NCBI GenBank assembly: GCA_036583965.1
Contig: JAZBQD010000015.1
Span: forward strand, 27,688,310-27,752,309
Length of the DNA: 64,000 nt
Reading direction: 5' to 3'
Source: Prunella strophiata
Lineage: Eukaryota > Chordata > Aves > Passeriformes > Prunellidae
The stretch's first letter is position 1; each line of letters begins with the position of its first letter. Below the pieces are notes generated by a model, which saw only the letters and a list, made by a program, of their open reading frames with translations, had not been told where the DNA came from and ran no database searches. The position numbers and the translations under genes were made by a program. Positions 26,057 through 39,774 of this stretch are shown here, piece by piece.

Positions 26057-26262
26057 CCACAGAATCACTAGAACTGTTTAGGTTGGAATAGACCCCTAAG
26101 ATCATCAAATCCAACTGTTAACCTGACACTGCCAAGTTCAGAACTAAATTATGCCCCTTAGCACCAAATTTACATACATTTAAAATGCCTCTAGGGATGG
26201 TGACTCAACCACTTCCCTGGGCAGCCTGTTCCAATGCTTGATATTCAAGTTATTTCAAAATT
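26057..26262 (-). mobile_element. CR1 LINE 3' part, minus orientation
   Basis: The plus strand starts CCACAGAATCACTAGAACTG, then GGTTGGAATAGACCCCTAAG, ATCATCAAATCCAACTGTTA, GACACTGCCAAGTTC and CACTTCCCTGGGCAGCCTGT. In reverse complement this is the CR1 3' region of the subfamily with the CAGTGTCAGGTTAACAGTTG tail. The plus-strand copy at 44165-44625 shares that tail, so both belong to one subfamily. Confidence 0.92.
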
Positions 26263-27932
26263 CCAAAGTGCAGAGGTGTTTGTGACCGAGCTCATCTGGT
26301 ATTGAAGCAAACACATGATAACTGTGGTGCTTAGAAAAGATACTTAAAGCAGCATGCACAAATTGGCCTGCCTATGGAGCACATTCCTGTGGAACTTTAG
26401 GTGCAAGAGGCCTGTGAACTTTGCTGTGGCTGTGTTCTCTGTGTTTGTAGCTATGCTCCATTAGCTGTGATAATTGCCTCTGATTAATCAAAGCTAACAC
26501 ACCAAGGTGCTTTATAGAAAAACAATTTCTATCAATTTGGTACCACTGCAAATTGCACTCCAGGGTCCACATTCAGCTGAAGTGGTTTGAAAATAGTCTA
26601 ATTCAAAAGCTTCTGTTGAACTTCAGTGTACTTCACTAGATTGATCTTTCAGAGTTTCTCATCAGCTTGGTTCTTATCACTTATCCTATTCAATCTCTCC
26701 TTTTTCAACTTTTTATTAAATTCTTTTCAAGCCATCAGCAGATTCCATGGAAGATTTTGAGTGAAACCAGCCAGAAAATCATTTACTTTAGTGCCCTCCT
26801 TTCCTCATTTCTAGGACTAGGAAGGAAAAAATATCTCCCTCTTCTTATCGTGCAGTACAAGAATGTCATATTGCAAAATGTGCACATGCCTTCAAGAATA
26901 TGAAGATTAGTTTCTTGCTAGATCATGCACAGATCATAAGCCCTTTAATTTGAATAGTTATGATCACAGAGATCATAATTGATACAGAGATAATTATTGA
27001 TGTTTTCTGCTATTCTAACTAACTGAAACCTATCTGAAAAGCAATAGGTATATTCCAAAAGTCATTCCTTCTCTGGCTAGGCTTGTAGATATCATTCATG
27101 TCATACTTTTAGTTAGTAGCCTTTACACCATCTGATACCGGAAGTATTTTCAGTTTTGAGGCAAAATTAATACATGGAAATTAAAACATAGGAGGGATTT
27201 CCATGCCTCTCATGATGAAGTTGGCTTCACTTGGGAGAGCACCTGAGCACAGACCAAAATATTACCTTCATATAGCATCTAAGCTGATTCTTATTTGGCA
27301 GTTCATATACTGGCCCTTAATATGGACTTTAAATAACATGATATATCACTGTCCCATAATGAGAAAATGCATAATAATAATAATAATAATAGAAAACCCA
27401 TGAGTGCTTCTAGTGTTAACCATGAGCAGGTGATACCTCTTGTAATATAATATTTTTATATCATGTATAAAAGAGATTCCTGCTATGTAGAACTGCTCCA
27501 GAAAAACTCAGATGAAGGTAATAGTTTAGGTACATAGAATATTTGTAGTCAAATCAATTAACTTTGCCAAAATAATTTTTTACCATGCATCATCATCCAC
27601 CATGTTAGGAAAAATGAATGCTCCACATTCTATATTTTTAATAACAATTTAGTGGGAAAACTGGTAGTTTCTTTCCAGCTGCATTTCTCTTCCAGCCATG
27701 TCTTGTGCAACGCTACTGTGCAACATTCTACTTCCCTGCACACAGAATCACAAACAGTTGTGTGGTCTCATGTGAGTGAATGAGTGAACTAACCTTTCTG
27801 TTAGTTGAATAAGGTTCTTAAATACATGATGCCAAAGGAGTTGGTGTCTCATCCATATCTTCTTGACTGGAAGAAGTGAATGAGATGTGGCATCTCATCT
27901 TACAGGATGTTGCCAATCATGACATTTTCCTT
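26263..27932. other. Unique non-coding stretch
   Basis: No gene recognised. A short (AAT)n run lies at 27371-27391. Confidence 0.55.
27371..27391 (+). repeat. (AAT)n microsatellite
   Basis: About seven AAT units. Confidence 0.9.
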
Positions 27933-27938
27933 GTTACC
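27933..27938 (+). repeat. Left target-site duplication of LTR
   Basis: GTTACC lies immediately before the LTR and is repeated exactly at 28564-28569. Confidence 0.9.
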
Positions 27939-28052
27939 TGTCAGAGGTCTCTCAGGAGCTCGAGATGACCCTGACCAGTTAGAAAGTCTCTGTGTTCTGG
28001 CCCGAGAACCAAAGAAAGAGTCAGGAGTCTTCTTGTGCAGTTTTCAAGGTTG

Positions 28053-28058
28053 TTTATT
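28053..28058 (-). terminator. LTR polyadenylation signal
   Basis: AATAAA on the minus strand (TTTATT as written), downstream of the LTR TATA box in element orientation. It marks the R region of the LTR at 27939-28563. Confidence 0.6.
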
Positions 28059-28150
28059 TTTCCTTATCTAACAAATTTTCTCCCTGACCAGCCGAGGTCT
28101 GTTCAGCAGGTCAGTCCCAGGTACACTGCCCACCTCTGGGGCAGTGTTGT

Positions 28151-28161
28151 CTTTTTATACT
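28151..28161 (-). promoter_or_regulatory. TATA-like box in LTR U3
   Basis: AGTATAAAAAG on the minus strand, about 400 bp from the 5' end of the LTR and about 100 bp before its polyadenylation signal. By position it is the core promoter. Confidence 0.6.
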
Positions 28162-28569
28162 AAAAACTACATGTACATTATTTACAGTTATTTTCCAATA
28201 CCTATCACCCATGTTACAGAGTCCAGCTCTACTCTAAGCCAATCCAAAAGTGCCACCATCACCCAGAAGATGGAGGCTGTGAAGAAGGAGAAAGAAGGAC
28301 AGAACATGCACAAATTCCTCCATCTTGACTCCCGAACCCTTATTCTAAAAAACCCCAAATTCTACTTTTTCACCCTGTGATAAACTTATTATTACTCTGC
28401 TTAATTTTTGTGGTTTGTAACTCTTCATATAAGGTTGGTAATTTTTTCCATGGCTCAAAATCAAAGGCACAGGGGTCCTGGGCTCCGTGCCAAGGTCTCT
28501 GAGCCCTCTGGCATGGGCTGCAAGCCATCCAGGGCAGCCAGAGGGATGACCTGGGTTCCGACAGTTACC

Positions 28570-30380
28570 TCTCCTTTTTAATGTAGTGGAAAGAAGATGG
28601 ACCTAGCTATGTGGACAGGAATGGATATTTGGGTATATATGAGGTGAATACCTGAAGCTCAGTTTTAGTTTCATTGGAACTACACAGAAGCAATTATAGT
28701 CCCTGGACTGATACCTTGAAATGTGGAGTTCATGTCCTGACATTCTGTTCCTCCTTTGGGTGATGCACAAACCAAGTCAACAGATCAGGCAGATTTATGA
28801 AGAAAATATGTTCAATAAGCATTTCTGTAAGCTCAAAGCTTATACTAGGAAGACTGGACACAAGGTTTTGATACTTTCATATAAACTGTATAAACAAATG
28901 GTATCACAAAATTTTAATTGCATTTTTCAGCTCTCCAAAAGATTTTAAAACCCATGGGGGGATTCATTTTGGTAATCTGTCAAGCCTTCCAGCAAAACTT
29001 TTCATTTCTGTTGCCAAAGTAAGCAAACACACTTCAAATATGAAGATCCACATACACAGTAGTTGCGGGGTTTTTTTGTTTGTTTTTTAAAGGAAAACAA
29101 ATTAAGTGTATTAAAGATTTAAAAGGAGATAACAATGTTAAATTCTTGCAGATCTGCATACAATTATCCTGCTGCAGTGAGATAACCAAAATTTAATCTT
29201 GTGGAAAGAGTTGAGGAACTGTTTTATGAAGCATTGATTCCTAGGAAGTTTGGGAACAGGAAAGCAGAAGCAATATCTCTAATCTGCATTCTGTTGGTTT
29301 TCTGGGGGGTGTGTATGTTTTACAGTTGCTTTAGTTCTGTGTCAGTAATCCTGTCTTTGCAGAGTCCATTTTGTTGATTATTATTCAGGGCTTGCAAAAG
29401 GATGTGCTTTCTTGTTTTTTATATTTTTTGTGTTTATTCTTGTACTGCATACCCTCTACACTGTCATTGATGCTGAGCTGAATTACCTGCTCAGGTTAAA
29501 TTTGTACATAATGTTTGAGATGCCAAATATTTAATTACATCCCCACTCAGATGCTTCTTTTTATGAAGCAGCAGAATCTATAAAACACTTATTTTTCCAG
29601 TGTGGTTCTGACAGCAAAAAATCCTTGCTAATGATATGCTATTTCAAAGTATCAGAAACCATTCCAGAGCTGGGCTGACACTTTCAAATCAAGTCCACTG
29701 TGGGTTCTGTTCCAGGAAACAAGGCATAATCCAAACCCCATCCCTAGAAACAGGTCTGAGTCAGTGACTCTCATGCTCAGTTCAAGATTTCTTTTGCTTT
29801 TCTTACATTTGTTGAAAGCAGGTAGTATTTGTTTTCATCAGGAAGATTTTTTGTTCAGTTGGTTTTTGTTTAAGTAGTGGGCATTAATCATTTTTCTTAT
29901 GTAAGAAATCAATGAAGTATTTTTTATGTAATCCAAGTAGTTTATGCAGTGGAATGAAGGAGGGAAGGGATTTTTCTCACTCTCACATTCCTCTGCTTAT
30001 AGGTTATGAAGCATTCAGCTTCTGAGTCACAGTGAAATACAAAAAACCCTTATGAAGCTATGTTGTCCTTTGATTTCCTAGCTTGTTTGGTTCTTGCCCA
30101 GCTCTCAATCTCACTTCATTGTTTGTTTGTTTTTGTGATTTAAGAGCACTTCTCATCTTCATTCACCTTACATACAAATTTTCTGCATGGTAGGTACTAC
30201 CCTCCTGCTCTGGGATTTATTTCAGAAAAGTTGGCCAGTTCAGTAAGAAGTATCTAATCAGCATATAAACTTTTTTTTTAATGTGAAACAACTCAATATT
30301 TTTACTGATAATATTTTTAAAGTTAGAATTATTGAGAATTTATTTAATTAATTTACCCATGTCTGTAATTTTGAATACCA
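28570..30380. other. Unique non-coding stretch
   Basis: No gene or clear transposon recognised. Short AT-rich and T-rich low-complexity runs only. Confidence 0.55.
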
Positions 30381-30640
30381 CAAAATAAGAGAATATTCTG
30401 AGTTGGAAGGGACCCACTAAGATCACCAAAGTCCAAATACTAGTCATGCACATGACACCCCAAGAGTCACACCATGTGCCTGAGAGCATTGTCCAAACAC
30501 TTCTTGAATTCTGTCAGGCTTGGTGCTGTGACCACTTCCCTGGGGAGCCTGTTCAGTGCCCAAACACCCTTTGGGGGAACAACCTTTTTCTACTATCCAA
30601 CCTAAACCTCTCCTGGCACAACAATTCCCTCAGGGAATGA
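30381..30640 (-). mobile_element. CR1 LINE 3' part, minus orientation
   Basis: The plus strand begins AAATAAGAGAATATTCTGAG and TTGGAAGGGACCCACTAAG and runs through GACACCCCAAGAGTCACACC, CACTTCCCTGGGGAGCCTGT and AACCTAAACCTCTCCTGGC. The order and spacing match the CR1 3' region in reverse complement, of the subfamily whose tail reads GGGTCCCTTCCAACTCAG. The 64-residue plus frame here is antisense CR1. Confidence 0.92.
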
Positions 30641-33600
30641 GGGCCTCACAATGAAAACCATTAAAAAACCAAAACAAAACAAAATAAAAAACCAATCAAC
30701 ATAATTTTAATATTATATATATGAAAAAAAAAGCTTTCTTCTGTTTTATAAAGAATTTAGATTTCTCTTCTGATTGATAAAGAACACACAAAAAGTCAGA
30801 AGTATTGTGGGGGAAATGAAATACCTTTAATAGGTATATACCATTCATTTTTGACAATATATTTTCTGATGCTGACAAAAACCAGCAAGAATTAATAAGA
30901 ATGAGGTGCCCATCTGTAAAGGTTTTGTCAGAAACTAAACATATGTAATGCTTCCCAAACTAAATGAGAAATTCCATTTTCTGATCAGACAGATATCTGG
31001 AAGGTATAGTAATGACTTTGTTTCCCAAAGTCCAAAATGGGTGCAAGAATTTCTTTATTTTTTTTAAATTCAGCTTAGCAAGCCTTCCTCCTAGACTCCA
31101 CATATTCCTTCTGAGCATTCACAGAATCAATTTTTGTTCCCATATTGTAAAATCCACATTGTCTAGCACATGGCTTGCCTATAGCCTCTGTGGATTGCTA
31201 GCAGTATATCTGTATCATATTTCTCCAAATAGACTTAATATGTCTGAAAGTCTGCATAATAATATGCCCTTTACTGCTCCTTTAAATGCCTGCATCTTAG
31301 AAATAAGCAGTCTCTTAACAGACTATGAGCCTGCCTTTCTGTATTTTGTGATATGCAGCACCCAACCAAGGACTGTGGCATGCATTGCTAATAAATTCAG
31401 GGACAAACTGTAAATTTTCTACAGTATCATCAGCTACAAAATCATTCTCAAGCATATCACTTTAATGGAAAATGTATAATTCAACCAGCATACATGTGTA
31501 GGAGCTAACCTATGCCATGGGAAAGTATTAAACTGCATCATTTTCACAAAGTTTTAACATTCTTCTCATTGCAAAAGATTTTCACCTGCTTCATGTGGCA
31601 TACAAAAGGATTCTTTTTTCTTTAGCTTCCAGGCAGAGCAGTAGGTTATGCAGAAAGTCTTTTTTGTCAAGTCACTCCTGGCATCTGAAATGAAAATTAT
31701 AGGTTTTTTTACAACTCATTTACCAAAGAAGGAGTAAAACAAAAAAAAACCAAAAAAAAAAAAAAAAAAAAGGAAACATTTATGCTCACCTCACATCAGG
31801 AAAAAATATGTTATTGCCTGAACAGAAACATAGAAAACAAAGAAAAATCAGATTTATAAGATCATAGCAAAGCAGTAAAAATTGGGCAATGCTTCTGGGG
31901 CAAATTATAATATGGGGAGGAAAGAAAAATATGCAAAAGAAGACAAGCTGAAAAACTAATGGTTGTAAGAAAATGTTTTTACAGGTCTAAACATAAAAAA
32001 GAATTAATATTCTCCAATTTTCCTTAAATGTCTCTGCAGTGATAAATTCAGAAGTGACATCAAGGGAAAACATAAAAAAATGTCCTGGATACATGGGGAG
32101 ATATACCAGTGAGAGATTTGCAGTTTAATCAGATTTTGGTAACCTGGGACACTTGGATCACAAATTATTTGAAAAAAACTTCTCATGAATCCTTCCTTAA
32201 TTGCTTCCCCTTTAAAGGCTTTTCCTAATCTTCTGCCCTCTTGCCATGGTTTTTGCTGCAATGTCATTTTCCCACCACATGTAGCACCTGAGGATGTCTA
32301 GTTGTTGCTTCCCAGCACTAGATTTAAGATTCCCACTCTCATTACCAGCTTCCTCAGGAACTCCCTCTCTCTTCTGTTCCCAGAAATGAGACCTGCATGG
32401 AAAGAGCATTTCTATGAAACAGCTGGCACTGGAAAAGAACTGCTGTCTTTCCACCATCACTAATGCCCACATCCCCATTCTTCAATCTTTTCTAACTCCA
32501 CTGAAATTTATATCCAAACCCCAACCCCCTAATATTTTCAACTTAGTTTTTCTTTATTTGTTCCTTTATGAGCCATGCCACTCTGCCTTCCAGTATGATA
32601 TGCAAACTGCAAAATAAACCCAAGTGAAGTCATCTCTGCTTCAGGTGAGGCCAGGTAAGATTCTGTGCACCTCATCAGCTGCAATGAGTGTGCTGCTGTG
32701 CCAGAGCTGCAGCTGGGCAAAGCTTAAATTGTCTGATGTCAGCCACCTTTACTCTCTGACACCTGACAGGGACACTGTGCACATAGGTAGTAACACTGGA
32801 ACAGGAAGGAGTTCTTTAGGATGTGTCCTACATGCACTTAGTAAAGCTGAATTGCTGCATTCCCTGATAAATATCAACATGCTTGCAGTTTCAATCAACT
32901 CTCAGTTCCAACTCTGATGCAAGTAACTATGAAAGAAGAATTTTGCCTGTTTTAATTGTACCTCATTTGGAGAGCAACTCCCTGACTTCAGGAATTTCAA
33001 ATGAAAAAATGAGTGAACTATCATCCATTCCTTTTCTTTTAGAATATTTGTCTTCCTCTCAAAGTGTAACTTCAGTCCCAGTGAAATACTTAGAAACTGA
33101 TTTGCTTTCATGTATTTCCATTCCTGTTGAAAGTATCTGCCTTAGGTAAGAAATATGTAATCATTGCTTAGGCTTATTCTGCAGCAACCAAAGCATCTGC
33201 CATATATAGATAGCTTCTCACTAATATTGCTACCAAACTCAGGTTTAGTCCCATATTTCTAGTTTTCTATCTCCCTCTCTTAAGCCAGGGACAATGATTC
33301 ATTTTGCTGAATTTTGAATTAGTCAAGGTTGTAGCATTTAACCTATGTCCACCCATGTCACACTTTTTTGCCAAAGATTCCAAAAAGGAATGGGGAAACT
33401 TCAGAGCCTTGTAGAGAAGTATTAGAAATTTCCCATGACATTTCTAAACAGTATGACCCAATAACCATCATTCAAATAATAATGGAAAATTGGAGTCAGA
33501 TTTCTGCTTGTACTTACTCTATGAGGATGTAATTCATGGAACAACACACAAAATAGTGAAGCAATAGAATATGTGAGGCATTTGCTATCTCTCAGGGAAA

Positions 33601-35777
33601 ATTCAAAGGATCCCTGAGATGAAGCAGAATTTATATTCATTCAGTCTCAAGTCAATCCCAGACACCTTCACCAGGAGATGTGTGTGTGTCAGCAGGGCTT
33701 GGACCACAGTGGAATTCTTTGCCTACAGCAAATGTAATTAGCTGAAATTGTTGTTAAGTGTAAGTACAGTCTATGGCTAATGTACCTTAGAAGATGATAT
33801 GCAATTGTCATCACCAGCCTATCTGCTACCCTTTCAAGTTCAAGGAGTCTTCTCAGAATAGTGATTTCCAGAGATATAGACACACTCAACAATTGGAAAG
33901 GAAACTTGAATTACTTTTGCACTTACTGTTTTATATTAACAATAGCAGTTTAGGAAATGATGGACTCAGTTTCTAGCCCACTAGAGATTTCCATTTAATA
34001 CAAAATCACATTTCAAAAAGATGAGTTCTTGGGCAAATGGAGTAGAACAAAAACATTGCAGGCAAAGTCACAGTACCAGTAGGTGTTTCAGAGTTGCAGT
34101 ATCTGAAATACCTTGCCATTATACTGTCCAAACAGATGGAAGAATGTGAAATAAGACTGGACTTAGAGAGGAATGATAGTAATTAGCACAAAAACATACA
34201 AACAACTTCTTTGAAAAAGGATTGAAAAGACTGGGACTTCTTTTTCTCTGAAAGTAAAAGAACTAAAGAATAAAAATATCTAAAATAAAAAAAAAAAAAA
34301 ACCATGCTGCAAAATATCTCTTTCTAATTCTTTTCCCCATCACTAAAATAAAGTGAATATTCTCTAAACCATTTATCTGGAGTTTCAGAACAAGAAATAG
34401 AGCACAACTAAAAGCTTGGAAGTCTTCACATATATGCCTTCTAAAAGAGATTATGGATTCAGCAGAAAAAATTCATGATGATGTTTTGATAACCTTTAAA
34501 ATAGCCCATTGATACTGAAAGTATATATCTGAGTGACATAATAATCAGGACCAGGGATGATACATTCATTTCTATCCACAGCATCTACTTGCATTGCTGT
34601 TAATGCAGCCAGATGCCCCAATCACCTTGTTGCAGATTATCCTCAGCCAGTGAAGTGATTGTCCTTCAGAATTACACTCATATGCCACATTAGTTCCAAA
34701 GGATTTCACGATTATTGATGTTGTTATCATGGGAATCAGGAAAAAGCTGTTGTCAGTGGAGTCTGGCACACATACAGAGGTTGTACCAGCATTATTTCTG
34801 TTAGGAATGTATTTTTCTACTGAAATATTTATGCTGATGCCTTTCTCAGTGTGAGCACAACTCTAATATATCTGTGAATGTGCATGCACTGGAGAACAGC
34901 ACAGTCTCTTTCCCTGTGGGGAAATAGATACACTAAGATAAGACCTTTATCCTTTTATATCTACATCCTCACAAGAATGTAATTAAGCAATGCAATCTTT
35001 TTACAATGCATTGTACATCAATATCTGAACTTATTAACTACTGCAGAACTGGAAAAGTGTTGCTATTATCCAAAACATGTTCATAGACACAAATATATTC
35101 AACTAGAAAATTATTCAATAGTATGTCACTCTGACGTATAAGAGCTTAGTATCAGAACCAGTGAGAATGTGTTACCCAGTGGCATTGATTATATAATTTA
35201 GAAAGAGCTCTGAGGATCTAAATAAATAGGATTTGCATATGACATTCACTTTCAATGTCCAACATAGAAAAAAAAGTATGTATTAATCTTTTAATTCATT
35301 TGTTCATATGCTAACGTGTATAAAGGTTTTCTCTTGCTGCTGTCAACAATAGGCAAATCTATTGCTCAGCCTCTTAGTTTGCACCATTTGTTTTGTTTAT
35401 GGTGCACTGGCACTGCTGCCCTACATCTCATTTTAATACTTGCACTTATTTTATAAAGAGTATCTGCATCAAGTGCAGATGCCCTTAACTAATAATTAGC
35501 AGTGCAATTTGGTAAAGACATGGAAGCAAAAAAGGAACTAGTAGCTATCAAATTTTCAATTCATAAGTAAAGATTGAGAAAAGATAAAATGGTCTTGTCC
35601 AGCCACACTGAGGTTCAAGACATTGGAAATCTGTTTTCAAGTTTGTTTCATTTGTTTTGCATGACTTCAGAAAACATCAGTTTTGTGGGTTAATGGTGAA
35701 CCTTAGTACTATTAGTTACATGGTTACCATTAGGTTACTAACCATTAGTTACATGGTTCAGTCATCTACCACACTCA
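30641..35777. other. Unique non-coding stretch with several short frames
   Basis: No transposon recognised. A-rich runs lie at about 31741-31771 and 34285-34301. Between 32.0 and 33.15 kb short frames are unusually dense on both strands; the stretch at 32889-33145 has splice-like borders and is treated as a finding. At 35711-35758 a 15-bp word (ATTAGTTACATGGTT) occurs twice, 33 bp apart. Confidence 0.5.
31741..31771 (+). repeat. A-rich low-complexity run
   Basis: Poly(A) with one CC interruption and about 20 uninterrupted A's. No retroposed gene is recognisable upstream on the plus strand. Confidence 0.85.
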
Positions 35778-35825
35778 GATTTAAAATAACTTGAGCTGGA
35801 AGAGACCGACAAGGAGCATCACAGC
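35778..35825 (-). mobile_element. Possible degraded CR1 3' end
   Basis: GAGCTGGAAGAGACCGACAA followed by GGAGCATCACAG resembles the CR1 3' terminus in reverse complement (GAGTTGGAAGGGACCCACAA, then GGATCATC). Only about 45 bp are recognisable and the terminal ATTCTATGAT repeat is lost, so the call is tentative. Confidence 0.4.
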
Positions 35826-38800
35826 AAATGCCTTCACACCTGGGATTAATCAGAGGTGAGGCTGGTCCCAGGAAGAAACTCAGTCCTCAAGCTCTGAAAC
35901 AGATATTACCTGTTCTGTCTGGAGGATGTGATGGTCATTGTCTATTGTTTTAATCTCTCTCCTACAAGGCAAAAATACTTTTTTCTCCTAATATATGCTT
36001 GCCTTCATTAGGCCCTGTTTAGAGGTTCAGGGGTTAATGTGCTGGTATGAGAGTCAATCTAAGATAATGGTAGTTAAAAATGACTGAAGGCTTTGTCTAT
36101 ATATCACATTGCTTAAAATTTTTATTTTCACTTACTTTTCTGTGTAAGGGAATCATTAAATGGTTGTGTGAGTTAATATATTTGGCAAAATGCACAGTGC
36201 CCACCTGTGAAGGGATTTCAAGCTTTGGATTCTCTGTACGAATAGAACAGAGCTATTCACCTCTCCTCTCTTCCAGAATCCATTTGTCTTTTTGCTGCTT
36301 TCAGAAATTAAGCAAAAAATCAAAAATAAAATGTTTGAAGCATTCTAAATTAGGGAAACAAGTTGACTCTGCTCAGGTCTGACTACAGTTTTCATCCTCC
36401 AGCCAGCTACACTCATTGCTGACTGGTGACTGGTTAAGCTGACCCCACCCATTGCTGACTGGTTCAGCCAGGACTTTGCTGTTTTCTTACAGAAGTACTA
36501 TATCTACTTTTACTCCTTCATCTGATTGTGCAGGATTGACCACCTACTTGTCCTCAATCTGCTTAAGTTTACAGGTGGAAGTACAGACTTTGACATGTGA
36601 GGCTTTCCAAAGAAAGTAACAACACAACAACAGCCATATACCAACCCAGTTCCCTCAAATGCTTGGTTTTAAGGAAAATAACTGAGAACAAGTGACATCT
36701 TGGTAGAATCTGAACTATTTAAAGCAGAATGATGGGAGAAAGAAATTTCCATTTTTTCAATAAACTTTCATTTTCCAGGCAACTTTCACTTCACAGAATA
36801 CACACACACACAAAAGAAATCAACCCCTATAAATTCTGCAGACTTTCATTTATAAAAGAAGAGAAAAAATTAAAAAAAAAAAAAAAATTTAAAAAAATAT
36901 AAAACAAAAGTCTTTCTGGAAAGTTTCCTGAAACCCAGAGCTACTGGCTGCTATTAGCATGGGAGTATTACATTTAGCACCACTGACCTGCAGCAATGTA
37001 TTCCTCAGTGCAGGAGTGCTGCCCCTCACATCATCCCAAAATCTGCAGGCTCCAGTGCTGTGGCACTGGCCCAAGATAGATCTGCACCTCACAGGAGCTG
37101 AGGCTCTCTGGCTTATGAGCCCCCCTATCCTGTAACAGTGAACAGTACTTTATTGTGTACCTTTATGTTTCTTTGATGCTACTTTTTGTACTTAAGGTCA
37201 GTCATGAATTCTTTATATATAAATCAAAAATCACTTGTCAGAACAGTACCTTGAAAACACATATTAATCTAATAAAAATATAATTGTGTGGGGACAAAAT
37301 ATTAATTGATTGATTGTTATAGTAAAAGGATTATAATAATGATAAGGATCAAGGTCTAAGATAGCAATTAGAAGTCTGGTTACATTACCTTAATTTTCCA
37401 GCTGGTCATAATGTCATAAATCCAAAGTTATGATCACTGCTTCACCACAGAAAATGTCTTTGGCTTATATATTTTCAATATAGAGAGTAAAACAAAAAAT
37501 TTTTTGAAGATTTTTCCCATCATATTGTTTTGTGGCTCCAACTTTTCATAGCCTATAACATAAGGTAAACATTAAACAGCCTCACTTTTTATATGAATCT
37601 GAGATTACTCTGTAGCTAAGGATGGAAATCTGTTTGGCATGTTTGTCAAGGAATTATGCAGTTGCATATAGTCTTCAATAAATATTCCCTACATTTTAAT
37701 GGTTATTTGAAATCCTAAAAAAAATCAGGCATTTTATTAGTTGTGCTGCAAATGAACACCTAAGTCCTGAGATATTTCACATCTGACTGTACAAACTGAT
37801 AATTAATGTGAAAGTTCTCATCCTACAGTTACCAGTAGGATGTACAGTATATATGGATGTACCAGTATATATGTACAGTCCAGTTCTTCTGTACAGAACT
37901 TTGTGTACAAGAACTAAAAATATATTCTCTTGTTGTCTGGCAGAGACTTTGCTGTCTAGTTAGCAAAGTCATTGATGATTTTCAAGAGCAGCAGAACATT
38001 AAAAATTCCCTGAGTTACAGAAGTGGGAGAAATTAAAAACACAAGAGAGAGAAAAATTAAGTAAAATAAAAATCTGGCTTATATCTCTTTTAGAGTATGA
38101 CTTCTGAAATTTTATTTGTAATTTTAAAATAAACAAACAAACAAAACACCAGAAAGTCTGTCCAGAAGAGCAAACTTAATAATAGTTAGGAACATTTTAA
38201 ATCAGTAGGATATACTCATAACAAAATTATAATAAATGAAGAGGTTGTTCTTTATAAACTAAAGAGACCAATCAATCAAAAGAAAAATGGGAATTAGTGA
38301 ATAGTACTAGACAGAAAATATTAGACACTTGTTTAAAAAAATATTGAGAAACCAGTTCAACCATCTGTAATAGAAGAATGAAAAATATGAATGTCTGAAA
38401 AAAGGTCCTGACTCTGCAAATAGTTACACACAGCCCAGATTCAACCATGACAACAATCAGCTGGCTGAAATGTCAATAAATGCCTAAGTATTGGCCAAAT
38501 CTGGAGCAAATTGGCAAAAAAAAAATTAATGAGGGATTGCATACACAACTAAAACATATTCAAAGAACTAATAAAAAGGATGGAAGAAATCAGCTTTAAA
38601 AACAGGGAAGTATTTAATGCATCAGGATTTATCAAAAAAGTCTCCTTTTTTCAGCACTGTGCACTTATGCTGGTGCATGCTGGATTCAGGCTGCAGCAGG
38701 TGACCTGTCTTTTCCCTTGCCAGGCAGCAAATGTAATTTAGGCTGCTATGAAAAAACAGCTGAAGGATTACCCAGCAGAAAAAAAGATAAATAATTTGAT

Positions 38801-39774
38801 GTTAGCTGCTTCAGATTCACAGGCAAATGAAGCTATTTCAAACAGCAACAGCTTCAGTACTGAACTGCTTATGGAAGACTGGTATTGTTATTAAAATTTG
38901 TAAACAGTTCTCCTTCGCTTTTTTTTTGTTGGTTTTGTTCCACCATATTTACATAATAATTTTTGTTCTTTTTTTTAAAAAAAGGCAAAAAAAATTCTGG
39001 TCTGTTTCCTGGATAGTACATACACCTCAATCATTCAGAGAGGGCACACACACAGCTTTAGGAGGGTGCATGATAATCCATTTACAGAAATTACCACAGT
39101 CACTGCACTTAAATGCCATTTCAAGGAGGGACAAAGTTCACATCACAGTAACAGTGTCTCTTTTTCCTTGCCTTCCTTTCAAGCCTCTGACTTAGCCTCT
39201 CACATGTCTCTTGGTCTTTGTATCACTGCTCCTGCTATCACAGGAGATTCTGAATAGATGAGATTGAACTATTTTTAGAGAGTAAGCAAATCTGTGCAAG
39301 GACTCAGTTATTTCATGTTACAGGGTTTCATGCAGACTTTTGGGTTTTCATTTATTTGATCTCACACACTCTGAGTTTTTCTTTGAAATTCAAGTTCAGA
39401 CAAATTCAAAAATTCAAAGCAAAATTCATCTGAAAGTGTCAACACCCTCTTTACCATTGCAGACAGTGTGTATGGAAGAGGTAGGTGTAACCAATTTCAG
39501 TATTTGAACAGAAAAGCAGAGTCCAGAGCTCAGTTGCTATAAAATTTCACCAAGTGTTACCTTGATCTAAACCAAAGTTTGAGGGTTTGGCTCCAGGATA
39601 TATTGACCACTGGACTCCAAACACAATGTGTAATATTTTTTGCCTTTTTTTTTTCCAAACCTCCTGAATTTTGTAATGAAGACTCTACAACTTTTAAATT
39701 TACAAATGAAGTGAAACAGAGCAAGGCTTGCATATTTGAAAGATAAGCAGATAGTAAACAGCACTCTGGGTCTT
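35826..39774. other. Unique non-coding stretch
   Basis: No gene recognised. Small local repeats include CATTGCTGACTGGT twice at about 36413-36464, a short AC run near 36801, an A15 run near 36872, and repeated GTACAGT/TATATATG words near 37840-37880. Confidence 0.5.

Larger units (their letters stand above)
27939..28563 (-). mobile_element. Intact solo LTR, minus orientation, ERVK-like
   Basis: This 625-bp element reads, on the minus strand, from TGTCGGAACC to CTCTGACA, with the canonical TG...CA ends and a short inverted repeat (TGTC / GACA). A perfect 6-bp duplication, GTTACC, borders it at 27933-27938 and 28564-28569, as expected for a class II (ERVK-like) retrovirus. On the minus strand it has a TATA-like box (28151-28161) and about 100 bp later an AATAAA signal (28053-28058), giving a U3-R-U5 order. 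GC and CpG are higher than in the flanks. No internal retroviral sequence or partner LTR is present, so it is a solo LTR. The identical duplications and clean ends suggest a fairly recent insertion. Frames inside it (27880-28071, 28144-28380) are not genes. Confidence 0.92.
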
